Source: WRAV01 sp050950205
Lineage (GTDB): Bacteria > Bacillota > Clostridia > Oscillospirales > Ruminococcaceae
Length of the DNA stretch: 64,000 nt
Direction of reading: 5' to 3'
Assembly (NCBI GenBank): GCA_050950205.1
Contig: JBMNHF010000020.1
Location: 164,236-228,235, forward strand
The notes beneath the pieces are model-generated. The model did not search any database. It worked only from the letters and a program-made list of their open reading frames with translations, and was not told the origin of the DNA. Shown here piece by piece: positions 42,611 through 51,585 of the stretch. A program made the translations under genes and the position numbers. Positions within the stretch are counted from its first letter, which is position 1. Every line of letters begins with the position of its first letter.

Positions 42611-43378
42611 TTACTGAATGGTATATCCGCCGTCCACAAGCAAATTGTGGCCTGTAATCATGCCTGCGCCCTTGCTGCACAAAAAGGCAATGCAAGCGGC
42701 TATCTCGTCCGGTTCCGCAAAACGCTCCGAGGGCATTTCTTTTTTAAAGGCATCGCCCACCGGTCCGTCCCAGGCTTTATGTCCCAGTTCGGTCAGCACT
42801 ACGGTAGGAGAAACGCAGTTGACTCGAATGCCGTGCTTGCCCCATTCCTTTGCCATCACCTTGGTCATGGCAATAATGCCGCCCTTGCTGGCGCAATAAG
42901 CTACATGTTTGTCCAGCGCAATGACACCGGCCTGAGAGGCCATGTTGACAATGCTGCCGCCAATCTTGTTTTCGATCATATATTTGCCCACTGCCTGTGC
43001 CATAAAAAAGCTGGCGGAAAGGTTGATGTCGATGGTTCGGTTCCAGTCATCCTCCCCGATGTCCTCGGCCTTTTCCAGCGCTACAATGCCGGCGCTGTTT
43101 ACCAGAATGTCTACCTGTCCAAACGCCTTGACGCCAGCTTCGATTACCTTGGCGGGATAGCTGCGATCGCAGACGTTGCCCACCACTCCCAAGCAGTTTT
43201 CTCCCAGTTCCCTTGCGATTTCCTCCACCTTGGGGTTGAGGTCCGCCAGTACAAGGTTGACGCCTTTTCCATGGAAGAACTGGGCTGTGGCATAGCCAAT
43301 GCCCGCTGCACCGCCGGTAATGATAGCGGTTTTGCCTTCGAGAGCAAAATTCAGATCTACACTTTCATACTGGAGCAT
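42611..43378 (-). CDS. SDR family oxidoreductase
   Basis: The 255-residue Rossmann enzyme has TGGAAGIG (NAD(P) loop, near residue 18), NSAG (near 93), catalytic SxxxxxxxxxxxxYxxxK (MASQAGV..AYCASKGG, near 155) and a terminal INLLVDGGY-type segment NLLVDGGYT. It likely oxidises a sugar alcohol to the ketose or a similar step. ATG at 43378 has AAGGAGGAGG upstream; the earlier ATG at 43432 does not. Confidence 0.88.
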   Translation of the reverse strand: MLQYESVDLNFALEGKTAIITGGAAGIGYATAQFFHGKGVNLVLADLNPKVEEIARELGENCLGVVGNVCDRSYPAKVIEAGVKAFGQVDILVNSAGIVALEKAEDIGEDDWNRTIDINLSASFFMAQAVGKYMIENKIGGSIVNMASQAGVIALDKHVAYCASKGGIIAMTKVMAKEWGKHGIRVNCVSPTVVLTELGHKAWDGPVGDAFKKEMPSERFAEPDEIAACIAFLCSKGAGMITGHNLLVDGGYTIQ

Positions 43379-43469
43379 GGGTAAACCTCCTCCTTGCTGT
43401 TTGTGACACAAGGCGGACGGACTTTCATCCATCCGCCTTGCGCACCTTTATTCTTTTGGTTGCGGATGA

Positions 43470-44468
43470 TTAGTACTTGTTTACATACTCCGCTGCATTC
43501 TCAGGGGTAATCATCTCAAAGGGAATCCAGGTGAACTTCTCCACCGGTTCGCCATTGACTGCTTTGACGGCTGCTTCGATCGCTCCCACCATCTGTCCCT
43601 CTGCGTTCTGGAAGTCACTGGCAATCATGCGGCCTTCTTGAATGGCTGCAACTGCGTCGGTAATGCCGTCGATTCCAATGCAGGGAATATCCAGCCCCGC
43701 ATCTTCGATGGCTTGACGGGCACCCAGGGCCATTTCGTCGTTTTCGGCAATGACAGCGTGGATATCACTTCCAAAGCTGTTAATCCAAGTTTCCATCAAA
43801 GACATGGCCTCGGAGCGGGACCAGTTGGCGGTGTTGCGAGCCAGCTCCTTAATTTTGGGGTACTTGGCCAGGATGTTTTCAATGCCTTCGATGCGCTGAA
43901 GTTGGGCCGATTGACCCATGGGACCTTCGATGATGACGATGTTAAACTCGTCCTTGCCCAGGTAGTCAATCATATACTGCATGATATCCTCGCCGGCAGA
44001 TACGTCCTGAGAGCCAACATAGGAAGTCAGCAGGTCGCTTTCCACCATGGTGTTCACGCCCACTACGGGAATTCCAGCCTGATGGGCAATTTCCACTCCG
44101 GCGGCGCAAGCCACGGCATCGTGGGGGTTGAGGATGATGGCATCGCAGCCATCGGCGATCATGGTCTCGATTTGAGAGAGTTGGGTGGCTGCATCGTAGT
44201 TACCGTCATAGGAAATCAGCTCGATGCCGTTTTCCTGACAGTACTTCTTCCCTGCGTTGTCCATGCGCATGGTAAACTCATTTTGCAGGCTGTAATAGGT
44301 TGCGCCAATTTTTATCTTTTTGGCTGGGGTTTCGGCGGCTGTGCCGGAGGCTGTCGAGGAAGCGTTGGACGGAGTTGCCTGCTGAGCAGGAGAAGAGCAA
44401 GCTGCAAAGGTGGCTGCAATCAGAAACAATGCGAGAAATAAGGCTAGCGTTTTCTTCAAGTGTTTCAT
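43470..44468 (-). CDS. Sugar ABC transporter substrate-binding lipoprotein
   Basis: A 332-residue lipoprotein (signal ending in AATFAAC) with a RbsB-type periplasmic-binding domain: KKIKIGATYYSLQNEF, DGCDAIILNPHDAVA, and PCIGIDGITDAVAAIQEG. It captures the sugar for the RbsC/RbsA-type importer next to it. AAGGAGGATA precedes the ATG. Confidence 0.9.
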   Translation of the reverse strand: MKHLKKTLALFLALFLIAATFAACSSPAQQATPSNASSTASGTAAETPAKKIKIGATYYSLQNEFTMRMDNAGKKYCQENGIELISYDGNYDAATQLSQIETMIADGCDAIILNPHDAVACAAGVEIAHQAGIPVVGVNTMVESDLLTSYVGSQDVSAGEDIMQYMIDYLGKDEFNIVIIEGPMGQSAQLQRIEGIENILAKYPKIKELARNTANWSRSEAMSLMETWINSFGSDIHAVIAENDEMALGARQAIEDAGLDIPCIGIDGITDAVAAIQEGRMIASDFQNAEGQMVGAIEAAVKAVNGEPVEKFTWIPFEMITPENAAEYVNKY

Positions 44469-44519
44469 TTTTATCCTCCTTGTGTGTTATGTCAATCGCT
44501 TTTGCGAGTGAGCATGAAA

Positions 44520-45500
44520 TTAATCTTCTGCGTTTAAACCGTCCAGCATGACTGCTCCAATTACCACAAATCCCTTGATAATCATCTGATAATATGTATT
44601 AACCCCCAGCATATCCAAGCCGTTGGTCAGGCACTGTAGCAACAGAATACCAATGATGGTTCCCCACAATCTGCCCCGGCCACCCGCCAAGCTGGTGCCG
44701 CCGATAACCACCATGGCAATTGCGTTGGTTTCGTACCCGTCTCCGGTGGATGTTACCCCGGAAGTAACCCGTGCACTGGTGATGATTCCGGCCAAAGCAG
44801 CCAGCATGCTGGAGATGATGTAGACTGAGCAAATAATCCGTTTGGTATTGATGCCGGATACGTGAGCTGCATTGAGGTTGCCGCCTACTGCAAAAATGTA
44901 GCGTCCATACCGGGTTTTGTAAAGCAGGGTAAAGCAGATAACCAGAACCACCGCCATGATGGCAATGGGCGTGGGCAGCCAGCCTCCCAGGTTGCCGCCC
45001 CCTAAAAACTTAAATTCCGAACTCAGACTGGGGATGGGCTTTGCATCGGTTAGCAGAAAGGTAAGGCCTTTGGCAATGCTCATGGAGCCCAGTGTTCCCA
45101 CAAAGGGAGGAACCCGAAAATAGGAAATGCAAACACCGTTAAAAGTGCCAATGATAAGGCCCATACCCATACCCACCAGCACGGCCACCATCCAGTGCTT
45201 CTGCATGCTGGTTTGGGCAAAATAGGCGGAATACATACCGGCACAGCCCATTACTGCGCCTACCGACAAATCAATTCCCCCGGTGAGCACCACAAAGGTC
45301 ATGCCTACCGCTAACAATCCGTTGATGGAGGAGATGCGAAGGATATTGCGGATATTGGAGGGGCTTAAAAAGTTGGGCTTGAGGGTATACATCACGATAA
45401 TCAGTACAACCAGCCCGATGAGGGAGCCAAAGGTAGAAATAAACTGCCTTTGGGACATGGTTCCCTTTTTTTTCTGCAAACCCAATTCCGGATAGCTCAT
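44520..45500 (-). CDS. Sugar ABC transporter permease (RbsC type)
   Basis: The 326-residue protein has eight to ten predicted membrane segments with the RbsC/AraH pattern NILRISSINGLLAVGMTFVVLTGGIDLSVGAVMG (residues about 52-85). It starts two bases upstream of the ATPase stop (overlap) with GGAGTGATG ahead. It forms a full importer with the neighbouring genes. Confidence 0.9.
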   Translation of the reverse strand: MSYPELGLQKKKGTMSQRQFISTFGSLIGLVVLIIVMYTLKPNFLSPSNIRNILRISSINGLLAVGMTFVVLTGGIDLSVGAVMGCAGMYSAYFAQTSMQKHWMVAVLVGMGMGLIIGTFNGVCISYFRVPPFVGTLGSMSIAKGLTFLLTDAKPIPSLSSEFKFLGGGNLGGWLPTPIAIMAVVLVICFTLLYKTRYGRYIFAVGGNLNAAHVSGINTKRIICSVYIISSMLAALAGIITSARVTSGVTSTGDGYETNAIAMVVIGGTSLAGGRGRLWGTIIGILLLQCLTNGLDMLGVNTYYQMIIKGFVVIGAVMLDGLNAED

Positions 45501-45501
45501 G

Positions 45502-47016
45502 TTACATCACTCCTGTCATCTCTTTTCGCGTGCTGACCATATGCTTAAACTGCATCTGCACAATGGCTTCCTGCGAGAATTCACTGCGCTTTAATTCTCC
45601 ACTGCACCTGTGGTTGCTTAGCACCAGAATTCGGTCGGACATTCCCATGGCCTCCGGCATTTCGGAAGAAACCATAATCACCGCATTGCCCTGCGCAGCG
45701 TAATCGCACATGATCTTATAAATTTCGGCCTTGGATCCCACATCGATGCCTCTGGTCGGCTCGTCAAAAATAATGATCTTTGGGTTGGTCATCATCCATT
45801 TGGCCAAAACAACCTTTTGCTGATTTCCACCAGAAAGAGATTTCACCGGCAGCAGGGTGCTGGTTGCTTTGATGTTGAGAGAAGAGACCTGTTGGGCTAC
45901 CGCATCGCTTTCTGCTTTGCGCTGGAGCAAGCCGGATTTTGTAAATACCTTTAGGGAGGGAAGGGTGGTGTTGTGCCGTATGCTCATGGGTAACACCACC
46001 CCTTCTCCTTTTCTGTCTTCTGTGACATAGGCAATTCCATGGGCCATGGCATCCCTTGGGCTTTTAAAGGTGACTTCTTTTCCCTCCAGAAGGATTTTTC
46101 CTTTTTCCGGTTGGGTAATGCCAAACAGCGTATTCATCAGTTCGGTGCGACCCGATCCAATGAGCCCTACAAATCCCAGTATTTCGCCTCTATGTAAGGT
46201 AAAGCTGATATCCTCATACTGATTGGTACGGGTTAAATTTCTAACTTCCAAAATAGGTTCTCCAATGGGGACCTCTACCTTGGGGAACTGGGATTTCAGC
46301 TCTCGGCCCACCATGCTGCAAATCAATTGCTCCGTATCAATTTCGTTGGTTTTCCATGTACCTACGTTGCCTCCATCCCGCAGTACGGTAATCTCATCGG
46401 CGATCCGGAAAATTTCATCCATCTTGTGGGAGATGTAAATGATGCCGGTTCCCCGCGCCTTCATATCCGCAATCATGCGAAACAGGCTATCCACCTCCCG
46501 ATCGGTGATGGAAGAGGTGGGTTCGTCCATGATGACAATGCGGGCATTTTGGGAAATCGCTTTGGCGATTTCTATCATTTGCTGCTCCGCCATTTGGAGG
46601 GTTTTCATTTTGGTTTTGGGGTTTATATCGATATTCAGGCTATCCAACAGCTCTCCCGTTTGCCGATACAGCTGTTTATAATCTACAAACCCCATTTTAA
46701 CCGGTTCCCGACCCAGAAAAATATTCTCTGCCACCGTCAGCTCTGCCACCGGGGAAAGTTCCTGCTGAATCATTGCCACCCCCAGGGAGCGGGCATTGGA
46801 TGGGGAGTGGATTTCTGCGGGTTTTCCCTCTATCTTAATCACGCCGGCGTCGAACTTATGAACCCCCGCTAGCGCCTTCATCAGAGTGGACTTTCCTGCC
46901 CCATTTTCACCCATTAGAGCATGCACGGTACCTGCCTTGAGCTGAAAGTTCACACCATGTAGCACTTCCACCCCGTAAAAGCTCTTGCGAATACCGCTCA
47001 TCTCTACCAAATTCAT
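45502..47016 (-). CDS. Sugar ABC transporter ATP-binding protein (RbsA type)
   Basis: The 504-residue protein has two ABC domains: Walker A GENGAGKSTLMKAL in the first, where the signature is degenerate (LQMAEQQMIEIAKA), and a second with LSGGNQQKVVLAKWM and IIFDEPTRGIDVG. Two-domain RbsA-type ATPases serve carbohydrate uptake transporter-2 systems. AAGGAGGGC precedes the ATG. Confidence 0.93.
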   Translation of the reverse strand: MNLVEMSGIRKSFYGVEVLHGVNFQLKAGTVHALMGENGAGKSTLMKALAGVHKFDAGVIKIEGKPAEIHSPSNARSLGVAMIQQELSPVAELTVAENIFLGREPVKMGFVDYKQLYRQTGELLDSLNIDINPKTKMKTLQMAEQQMIEIAKAISQNARIVIMDEPTSSITDREVDSLFRMIADMKARGTGIIYISHKMDEIFRIADEITVLRDGGNVGTWKTNEIDTEQLICSMVGRELKSQFPKVEVPIGEPILEVRNLTRTNQYEDISFTLHRGEILGFVGLIGSGRTELMNTLFGITQPEKGKILLEGKEVTFKSPRDAMAHGIAYVTEDRKGEGVVLPMSIRHNTTLPSLKVFTKSGLLQRKAESDAVAQQVSSLNIKATSTLLPVKSLSGGNQQKVVLAKWMMTNPKIIIFDEPTRGIDVGSKAEIYKIMCDYAAQGNAVIMVSSEMPEAMGMSDRILVLSNHRCSGELKRSEFSQEAIVQMQFKHMVSTRKEMTGVM

Positions 47017-47043
47017 GTTCTGCCCTCCTTGTCTGACCTTCCC

Positions 47044-48045
47044 CTACTGCGGGGTGATATAGTTTGTGAGCGACACCGCATATCCCGGATAATCCAGCAA
47101 GCGCTTGAGTTCTTCATCCAGATGGAATATGGTTAGCGTTGCCCCCATCATATCCAGTGAGGTGAAATAATTCCCCACAAGAGCCTTGTAGATATCCAGA
47201 TGCATGCTCTGCAACACATCGCAGACACGGCTGTATAAAATATGTAGCTCGCTGAGCATGGTGTTTCCAAGTCCGGAAATAACAACCATTACCTGGTCTC
47301 CACTACCCAGTGACATATCCTTTAAAACCTCTGCAATCATAATGTCTGCTGTCTCGTTGGCGGTCTTTAGCTTGCAGGTATCCATGCTGGATTGCCCGTG
47401 ATGGCCCACTCCTATTTCCATGGTACCCCGCTCAATGAGATAGTTGGGTCTGCCCACTTCGGGAATGATACAGCTGGCAAGGCCGATGCCGATGCTGCGC
47501 ATGCGGGACAACGCCCGCACCGCCACAGTCTCCACCTGGTTGAGATCGTAACCCAATGCGGCGGCTGCGCCCCCGATTTTCCAAAGCAGGGTTTCCCCGG
47601 TGCTTCCCCGGCGGGTATCGGGATCGTCGGTTGCCACGTCGTCATTGGCAATCACCAGCCTCACTTCCACCCCTTCTGCCTTGGCGCGCTCGGCCGCCTT
47701 GCGGGCATTTACAACATCCCCGTAGAAATTTCCGAACAGGCAAACGACTCCTTTTCCGGCATCTGCCTCCATAAAGGCATGATAAAAGGATTCCTCCGAT
47801 GGAGGAGTAAAAATATCGCCGATGGCTACGGCATCCAGCATATTTTTTCCAAGGTACCCCATAAAGGCGGGATCGTGGCCGGAGCCACCGCCGGTTACAA
47901 TGCCAACCTTGCCGGATACCGGTGCGTGTTTGTATTTTAGGGTGCGGGAACACCGGGTATGTGCGACATGTTGGTGATAACACTTTACAAAACCAACGAT
48001 GGCCTCATCTACCATATCTTCCGGCTGGTTGAACAGTTTTTGCAT
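47044..48045 (-). CDS. DhaK-type ketose kinase subunit 2
   Basis: The 333-residue DhaK relative has FNQPEDMVDEAIVGF, VTGGGSGHDPAFMGYLGKNMLDAVAIGDIF and GVGHHGQSSMDTC, so the substrate His is kept while the neighbouring EPGI of DhaK is replaced by QSSM. It is only distantly similar to DhaK1 next door and may accept another tetrulose isomer, as with paired DerK/LerK enzymes. Start at 48045 aligns with other DhaK N-termini; a TTG six codons upstream also has a plausible ribosome binding site. Confidence 0.85.
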   Translation of the reverse strand: MQKLFNQPEDMVDEAIVGFVKCYHQHVAHTRCSRTLKYKHAPVSGKVGIVTGGGSGHDPAFMGYLGKNMLDAVAIGDIFTPPSEESFYHAFMEADAGKGVVCLFGNFYGDVVNARKAAERAKAEGVEVRLVIANDDVATDDPDTRRGSTGETLLWKIGGAAAALGYDLNQVETVAVRALSRMRSIGIGLASCIIPEVGRPNYLIERGTMEIGVGHHGQSSMDTCKLKTANETADIMIAEVLKDMSLGSGDQVMVVISGLGNTMLSELHILYSRVCDVLQSMHLDIYKALVGNYFTSLDMMGATLTIFHLDEELKRLLDYPGYAVSLTNYITPQ

Positions 48046-48080
48046 ATCCACTCTACCGTTCAAGTTAATTCATCCTCGCT

Positions 48081-48587
48081 TTATTGGCCATCCAGGACCT
48101 TTTTGTAGTAATTTATGTACACACCAATCTCGCGTTCGCTGTACTTTTTGCTTTTTCGCCCCACCAATACAAAGGGTTTCATGTTCTTGTAGGTTTCGAT
48201 CAGTTCCACTGTATCCAAAAACACAGTTCTCCCTTCTGCCACAGCACTGATGTGATTAAACAAGGCCCCTACATGGATTTCATGTTGGGTAATCAGATCA
48301 TCCAGTTTGATTTCGGAGGTGCCCAGGATATCCAATCCGATTTCCGCCTCTTTTTCCTGAACAAGATCGGTCAGGGCAACATAAATTTTGATGAACGTCG
48401 TAATACGGATATCGTTGCTGCGGCTGTATTTTTGATTAAATCCTGCCGGATCCCAGCCGATTCGCTTGCTAATTTCCGTATTGCTAATTCCAAATTTACC
48501 CGCTGTTACGTTCAAATTGGCATAGATGCAATCAACCAGATAATCTTTAATAATCTTTTTTAATGCCAGCTCTTCAAATTCAGTCAC
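48081..48587 (-). CDS. Putative regulator with N-terminal helix-turn-helix
   Basis: The 168-residue protein has an XRE-like helix-turn-helix (NLNVTAGKFGISNTEISKRIGWDPAGFNQKYSRSNDIR, residues about 24-60) and a C-terminal part resembling no family I recognise. It is the first gene of the operon, with a GTG start and AGGGGGG upstream, so a role as local regulator is reasonable. The recognition helix contains DPAGFNQKYS. Confidence 0.65.
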   Translation of the reverse strand: MTEFEELALKKIIKDYLVDCIYANLNVTAGKFGISNTEISKRIGWDPAGFNQKYSRSNDIRITTFIKIYVALTDLVQEKEAEIGLDILGTSEIKLDDLITQHEIHVGALFNHISAVAEGRTVFLDTVELIETYKNMKPFVLVGRKSKKYSEREIGVYINYYKKVLDGQ

Positions 48588-48735
48588 TCAATCCCCCCTG
48601 CATAACATGCGGCGGTGGCATTGCAATACAGTGCTTCTTCCTTCTCTTCTTAATTGGCATACTACAAGCAGGTAACAACCAAAAGCAATTTAAATATAAT
48701 GCACATATTTCTTAACTTCTATTGAGCAATTGTAT

Positions 48736-48755
48736 CCCAATTTCACCAATTCGGG
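48736..48755. promoter_or_regulatory. Imperfect palindrome, candidate operator for the dha-type operon
   Basis: CCCAATT..AATTcGGG is an inverted repeat about 150 bases upstream of the regulator gene. The intergenic region 48588-48966 is AT-rich and holds no gene; I could not settle on one promoter. Confidence 0.3.
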
Positions 48756-48966
48756 AATGAGCCTAAAGTGCACAATAGTAGCTTATATGCAATATTTTTA
48801 ATAATAACTATAAAATAATGGTCACCTTGTACCCGCACGCCTCCTTTCTACATGCTGTGTTTCGCCCTGAAATTTGCATCATACCTATACCCTGAAAAGG
48901 CCTGTACCTTGCTCCGCCAAAGGCTTGTTCCTTTATTATATATTAAATTTGCTTGCCATTTTGCAG

Positions 48967-48994
48967 AAAAAAAGCCTGCTGTACAGCAGGCTTT
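48967..48994 (-). terminator. Terminator of the secreted coiled-coil gene
   Basis: AAAGCCTGCTG and CAGCAGGCTTT pair with a minimal loop and T-tract on the minus strand, overlapping the stop codon at 48993. Confidence 0.8.
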
Positions 48995-49409
48995 AATCAT
49001 CCATATGAAAGGTTCGCTCCAAACGATCTTCTGCGCGGTCCAGACGCTTTTCCAAAGCATCCAGCTTGCGTTCCAGAGCAATATATTCTTTCCAGGTTAA
49101 GGTACCGGACATAAAGTCCAATCCTATTTTGTCATCCAGTAAATCAATTTCATTATCTACCGTTTCGATTTCCTGGTGTAGGGCAAAAAACTGCCTGCGG
49201 ATTTCTTCCCCGGTTCCGGTGGGTTGTATGGCTTCCACTCGTTTTACAATATCCTCTACTTTTTCCTGCAGGGAGTCCAGATCATAGGGTGTTGCTGCAT
49301 CCAAAGCCGCTTCTGCAACATGGTCGGCATTTCCCGCTGCACTGGCATTTGTCGGAAATCCCACCGCACAAAGTGTGGCGCAGCAAACAACAAAGAAAAA
49401 CTTTTTCAA
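48993..49409 (-). CDS. Secreted coiled-coil protein
   Basis: A TTG start at 49409 with GGAGGTGATTT upstream opens a 138-residue protein. It has a signal peptide (KKFFFVVCCATLCAVGFPTNASA) and a long helical, charged, heptad-like C-terminal region (ALERKLDALEKRLDRAEDRLERTF). I recognise no family. It is followed by its own terminator and lies next to tRNA-Ala. Confidence 0.7.
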   Translation of the reverse strand: MKKFFFVVCCATLCAVGFPTNASAAGNADHVAEAALDAATPYDLDSLQEKVEDIVKRVEAIQPTGTGEEIRRQFFALHQEIETVDNEIDLLDDKIGLDFMSGTLTWKEYIALERKLDALEKRLDRAEDRLERTFHMDD

Positions 49410-49486
49410 AAAATCACCTCCATGCCTTAGTATCTTCCGCACGGATGGCACTATGAAAGGTAAAATATGAAAAAACAAACACCGCA

Positions 49487-49520
49487 GAAAAAAGAAAGCC
49501 AATTGCTTGCTTGCAATTGA
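49487..49520 (-). terminator. Terminator after tRNA-Ala
   Basis: CAATTGC and GCAATTG pair 16 bases past the tRNA; on the minus strand the stem is followed by TTTCTTTTTTC. Confidence 0.7.
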
Positions 49521-49535
49521 CTTCTTCCCCCGTTT

Positions 49536-49611
49536 TGGTGGACCCGAAGAGGATCGAACTCTCGACCTCCGCGTTGCGAACGCGGCGCTCTCCCATCTGA
49601 GCTACGAGCCC
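49536..49611 (-). tRNA. tRNA-Ala (CGC)
   Basis: The 76-base gene has a full cloverleaf with encoded CCA. The anticodon loop TTCGCAA gives anticodon CGC (codon GCG). The acceptor stem has the G3-U70 pair that is the identity mark of alanine tRNAs. Confidence 0.96.
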
Positions 49612-49784
49612 ATATTTGTTTGCCTTGTCTGAATCATTTGTTATTATACCTTATCAAAATGCAGCTGTCAATATTGACAGCGCAAACCAAAAGACTCCAA
49701 AAAACAAGAAAATTCCCACGGGGAGCTTGTCCTAGAAAAGAAAGAGGAGATCCGGGATTTTGCAAAAAGTTCTGTCGAAAATAC

Positions 49785-49813
49785 TTGATAAATAAAAAAA
49801 AAGCTGCAATAAT
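49785..49813 (+). promoter_or_regulatory. Sigma-A promoter for mgtE
   Basis: TTGATA at 49785-49790 and AATAAT at 49808-49813 are 17 bases apart. Transcription would begin near 49820, at the first stem of the leader. Confidence 0.65.
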
Positions 49814-49819
49814 AGATGA

Positions 49820-49953
49820 GGACATCACTTCAATTGCGAAAGGACGGTGAATGAAAATTGAGCGAAAACCCTGAAGGTAGTGATCGAAAACGCAGGGGAG
49901 AAATGCCGTTTTCGTCACCGGTGCTGCTCCCCTAAAAAAAGGGGGATTTTCAA
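49820..49953 (+). promoter_or_regulatory. Structured 5' leader of mgtE, candidate riboswitch
   Basis: Base-paired elements: ATCACT (49824-49829) with AGTGAT (49879-49884), CAATT (49831) with AATTG (49856), and CGAAAACG (49885) with CGTTTTCG (49907). The loop AGGGGAG (49894-49900) can pair with CTCCCCT (49927-49933), which can instead pair with the GGGGGA ribosome binding site (49941-49946). This suggests translational control. It does not match the M-box sequence as I know it, nor another class I recognise. Confidence 0.6.
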
Positions 49954-51309
49954 TTGGAAGAAGTGCGTATAGAAGAAATTACACTGCTCATTACGCAAAT
50001 GCTCAGGGACAAGAACTTTAAGGGCCTTAAGGATGAACTGGCTGCCCTTTACCCCATGGATATTGCGGAGGTGTTCGACGATTTAGACCCGGAAGACTGC
50101 GTCATCCTCTTCAGGCTGTTGCAAAAGGATCAAGCTGCGGAGGTGTTTTCCTACCTAAGCCCTCAAAGGCAGAAAGATATTGTGGGGGCCATTCATGTCA
50201 GTCTGCTCAACTACATCTTTAACGAACTGTACTTTGACGATAAAATTGACTTCTTGGAGGACATGCCCGCCAACTTTGTCAAAAAGCTGATTGCCGCTGC
50301 TCCCGCCGAGGAGCGTGGACTGATCAATCAGTTCCTCAACTACCCCGATAATTCCGCCGGCTCCCTGATGACCATCGAATTTACCGATCTGAAGAAAAAT
50401 ATGACGGTAAAGGAGGCATTGGCTCGCATCAAGCGGACAGCAGTAGATAAGGAAACCATCTATACCTGCTACGTGCTGGACGATACCCGGCGGCTGGAAG
50501 GCATCGTCTCCCTGCGACGTCTGGTGCTTTCGGAAGAGGATCAAATTATTTCCGATATCATGACCAAAGACGTGGTGCTCTGCGGCACCAACGACGACCA
50601 GGAAGAGGTGGCCGACCTCTTTAAGAAATACGATTTAATGGCCATTCCGGTGGTGGACTCCGAACAGCGCCTGGTGGGTATCATCACCATCGACGATATT
50701 GTAGACGTCATCGAACAGGAAAACACCGAGGACTTCCTCAAGATGGCAGCCATGGCTCCCTCGGATGACGCCTATCTGAGCGCGGGAGTGTTTACTCTGG
50801 CAAAGCAGCGCATTCCCTGGCTGCTGATACTGATGATATCCGCCACCTTTACCGGAGCCATCATCGGCTATTACGAAAATCTTTTGTCATCGGTGGTGTT
50901 GCTCACCGCCTTTATTCCTATGCTGATGGATTCGGGGGGCAACTCCGGCAATCAGAGCTCCACGTTGATCATCCGCGGCATTGCATTGGGAGAAATTTCT
51001 CTGCGCGACTGGCCCAAGGTGCTGTGGAAGGAATTTCGGGTGAGTTTAATTGCAGGTTCGGTTCTGGCAGTGATTAACTTTCTGCGAATGGTGTTGTTCG
51101 GCAACGGGGATTTGATGATCAAGCTTACCGTTTGTGCCACGTTGTTTTTTGCAGTGGTCATTGCCAAGTTGATCGGCAGCCTTTTGCCCATTGCCGCCAA
51201 AACCCTCAAGCTGGATCCAGCCATTATGGCGGGGCCTTTTATCACCACTTTGGTGGATGCCATCGTGCTCTTTATCTATTTTGGCATTGCCCGTGTGCTG
51301 ATTTTTTAA
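49954..51309 (+). CDS. mgtE: Magnesium transporter MgtE
   Basis: The 451-residue protein has an N-terminal MgtE_N domain, a CBS pair (residues about 125-250, with IISDIMTKDVVLCG and LVGIITIDDIVDVIE) and five membrane segments including PMLMDSGGNSGNQSSTLIIRGIALGEI (pore signature, near residue 325). It imports Mg2+ and closes when Mg2+ is abundant. Start is TTG at 49954 with GGGGG 8 bases upstream. Confidence 0.94.
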   Translation: MEEVRIEEITLLITQMLRDKNFKGLKDELAALYPMDIAEVFDDLDPEDCVILFRLLQKDQAAEVFSYLSPQRQKDIVGAIHVSLLNYIFNELYFDDKIDFLEDMPANFVKKLIAAAPAEERGLINQFLNYPDNSAGSLMTIEFTDLKKNMTVKEALARIKRTAVDKETIYTCYVLDDTRRLEGIVSLRRLVLSEEDQIISDIMTKDVVLCGTNDDQEEVADLFKKYDLMAIPVVDSEQRLVGIITIDDIVDVIEQENTEDFLKMAAMAPSDDAYLSAGVFTLAKQRIPWLLILMISATFTGAIIGYYENLLSSVVLLTAFIPMLMDSGGNSGNQSSTLIIRGIALGEISLRDWPKVLWKEFRVSLIAGSVLAVINFLRMVLFGNGDLMIKLTVCATLFFAVVIAKLIGSLLPIAAKTLKLDPAIMAGPFITTLVDAIVLFIYFGIARVLIF

Positions 51310-51511
51310 GCCTGCAAATGGGAAAAGCACGGTGCAGGCTCCTTTTGCAAGCCCTATGACACCGGAAAAATGGTCGGTGCTCCCAGCAACTGGATTGACC
51401 GATTGGTTTTAAAGCACCTATGAAACTTGCATGGAATTGCTACAATTTTTTCCGGTTTTTTGAAATTATATAGAATGTCCTACGGTTTGTTTGTCGAGGA
51501 GCAACCATTGC

Positions 51512-51540
51512 TTGACCTGTTTCCAGAATGGTGTTAAGAT
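51512..51540 (+). promoter_or_regulatory. Sigma-A promoter for the NifU-like/GGGtGRT pair
   Basis: TTGACC at 51512-51517 and TAAGAT at 51535-51540 are 17 bases apart, 45 bases before the start codon. Confidence 0.75.
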
Positions 51541-51585
51541 TGTTTTAAATGTGTCAATACATCTAGAAAGGAGTAGCACTGACTT

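Noticed and set aside
49820..49953. M-box magnesium riboswitch
   Set aside because: The conserved M-box bases that I know are missing, so I call only an unclassified leader.
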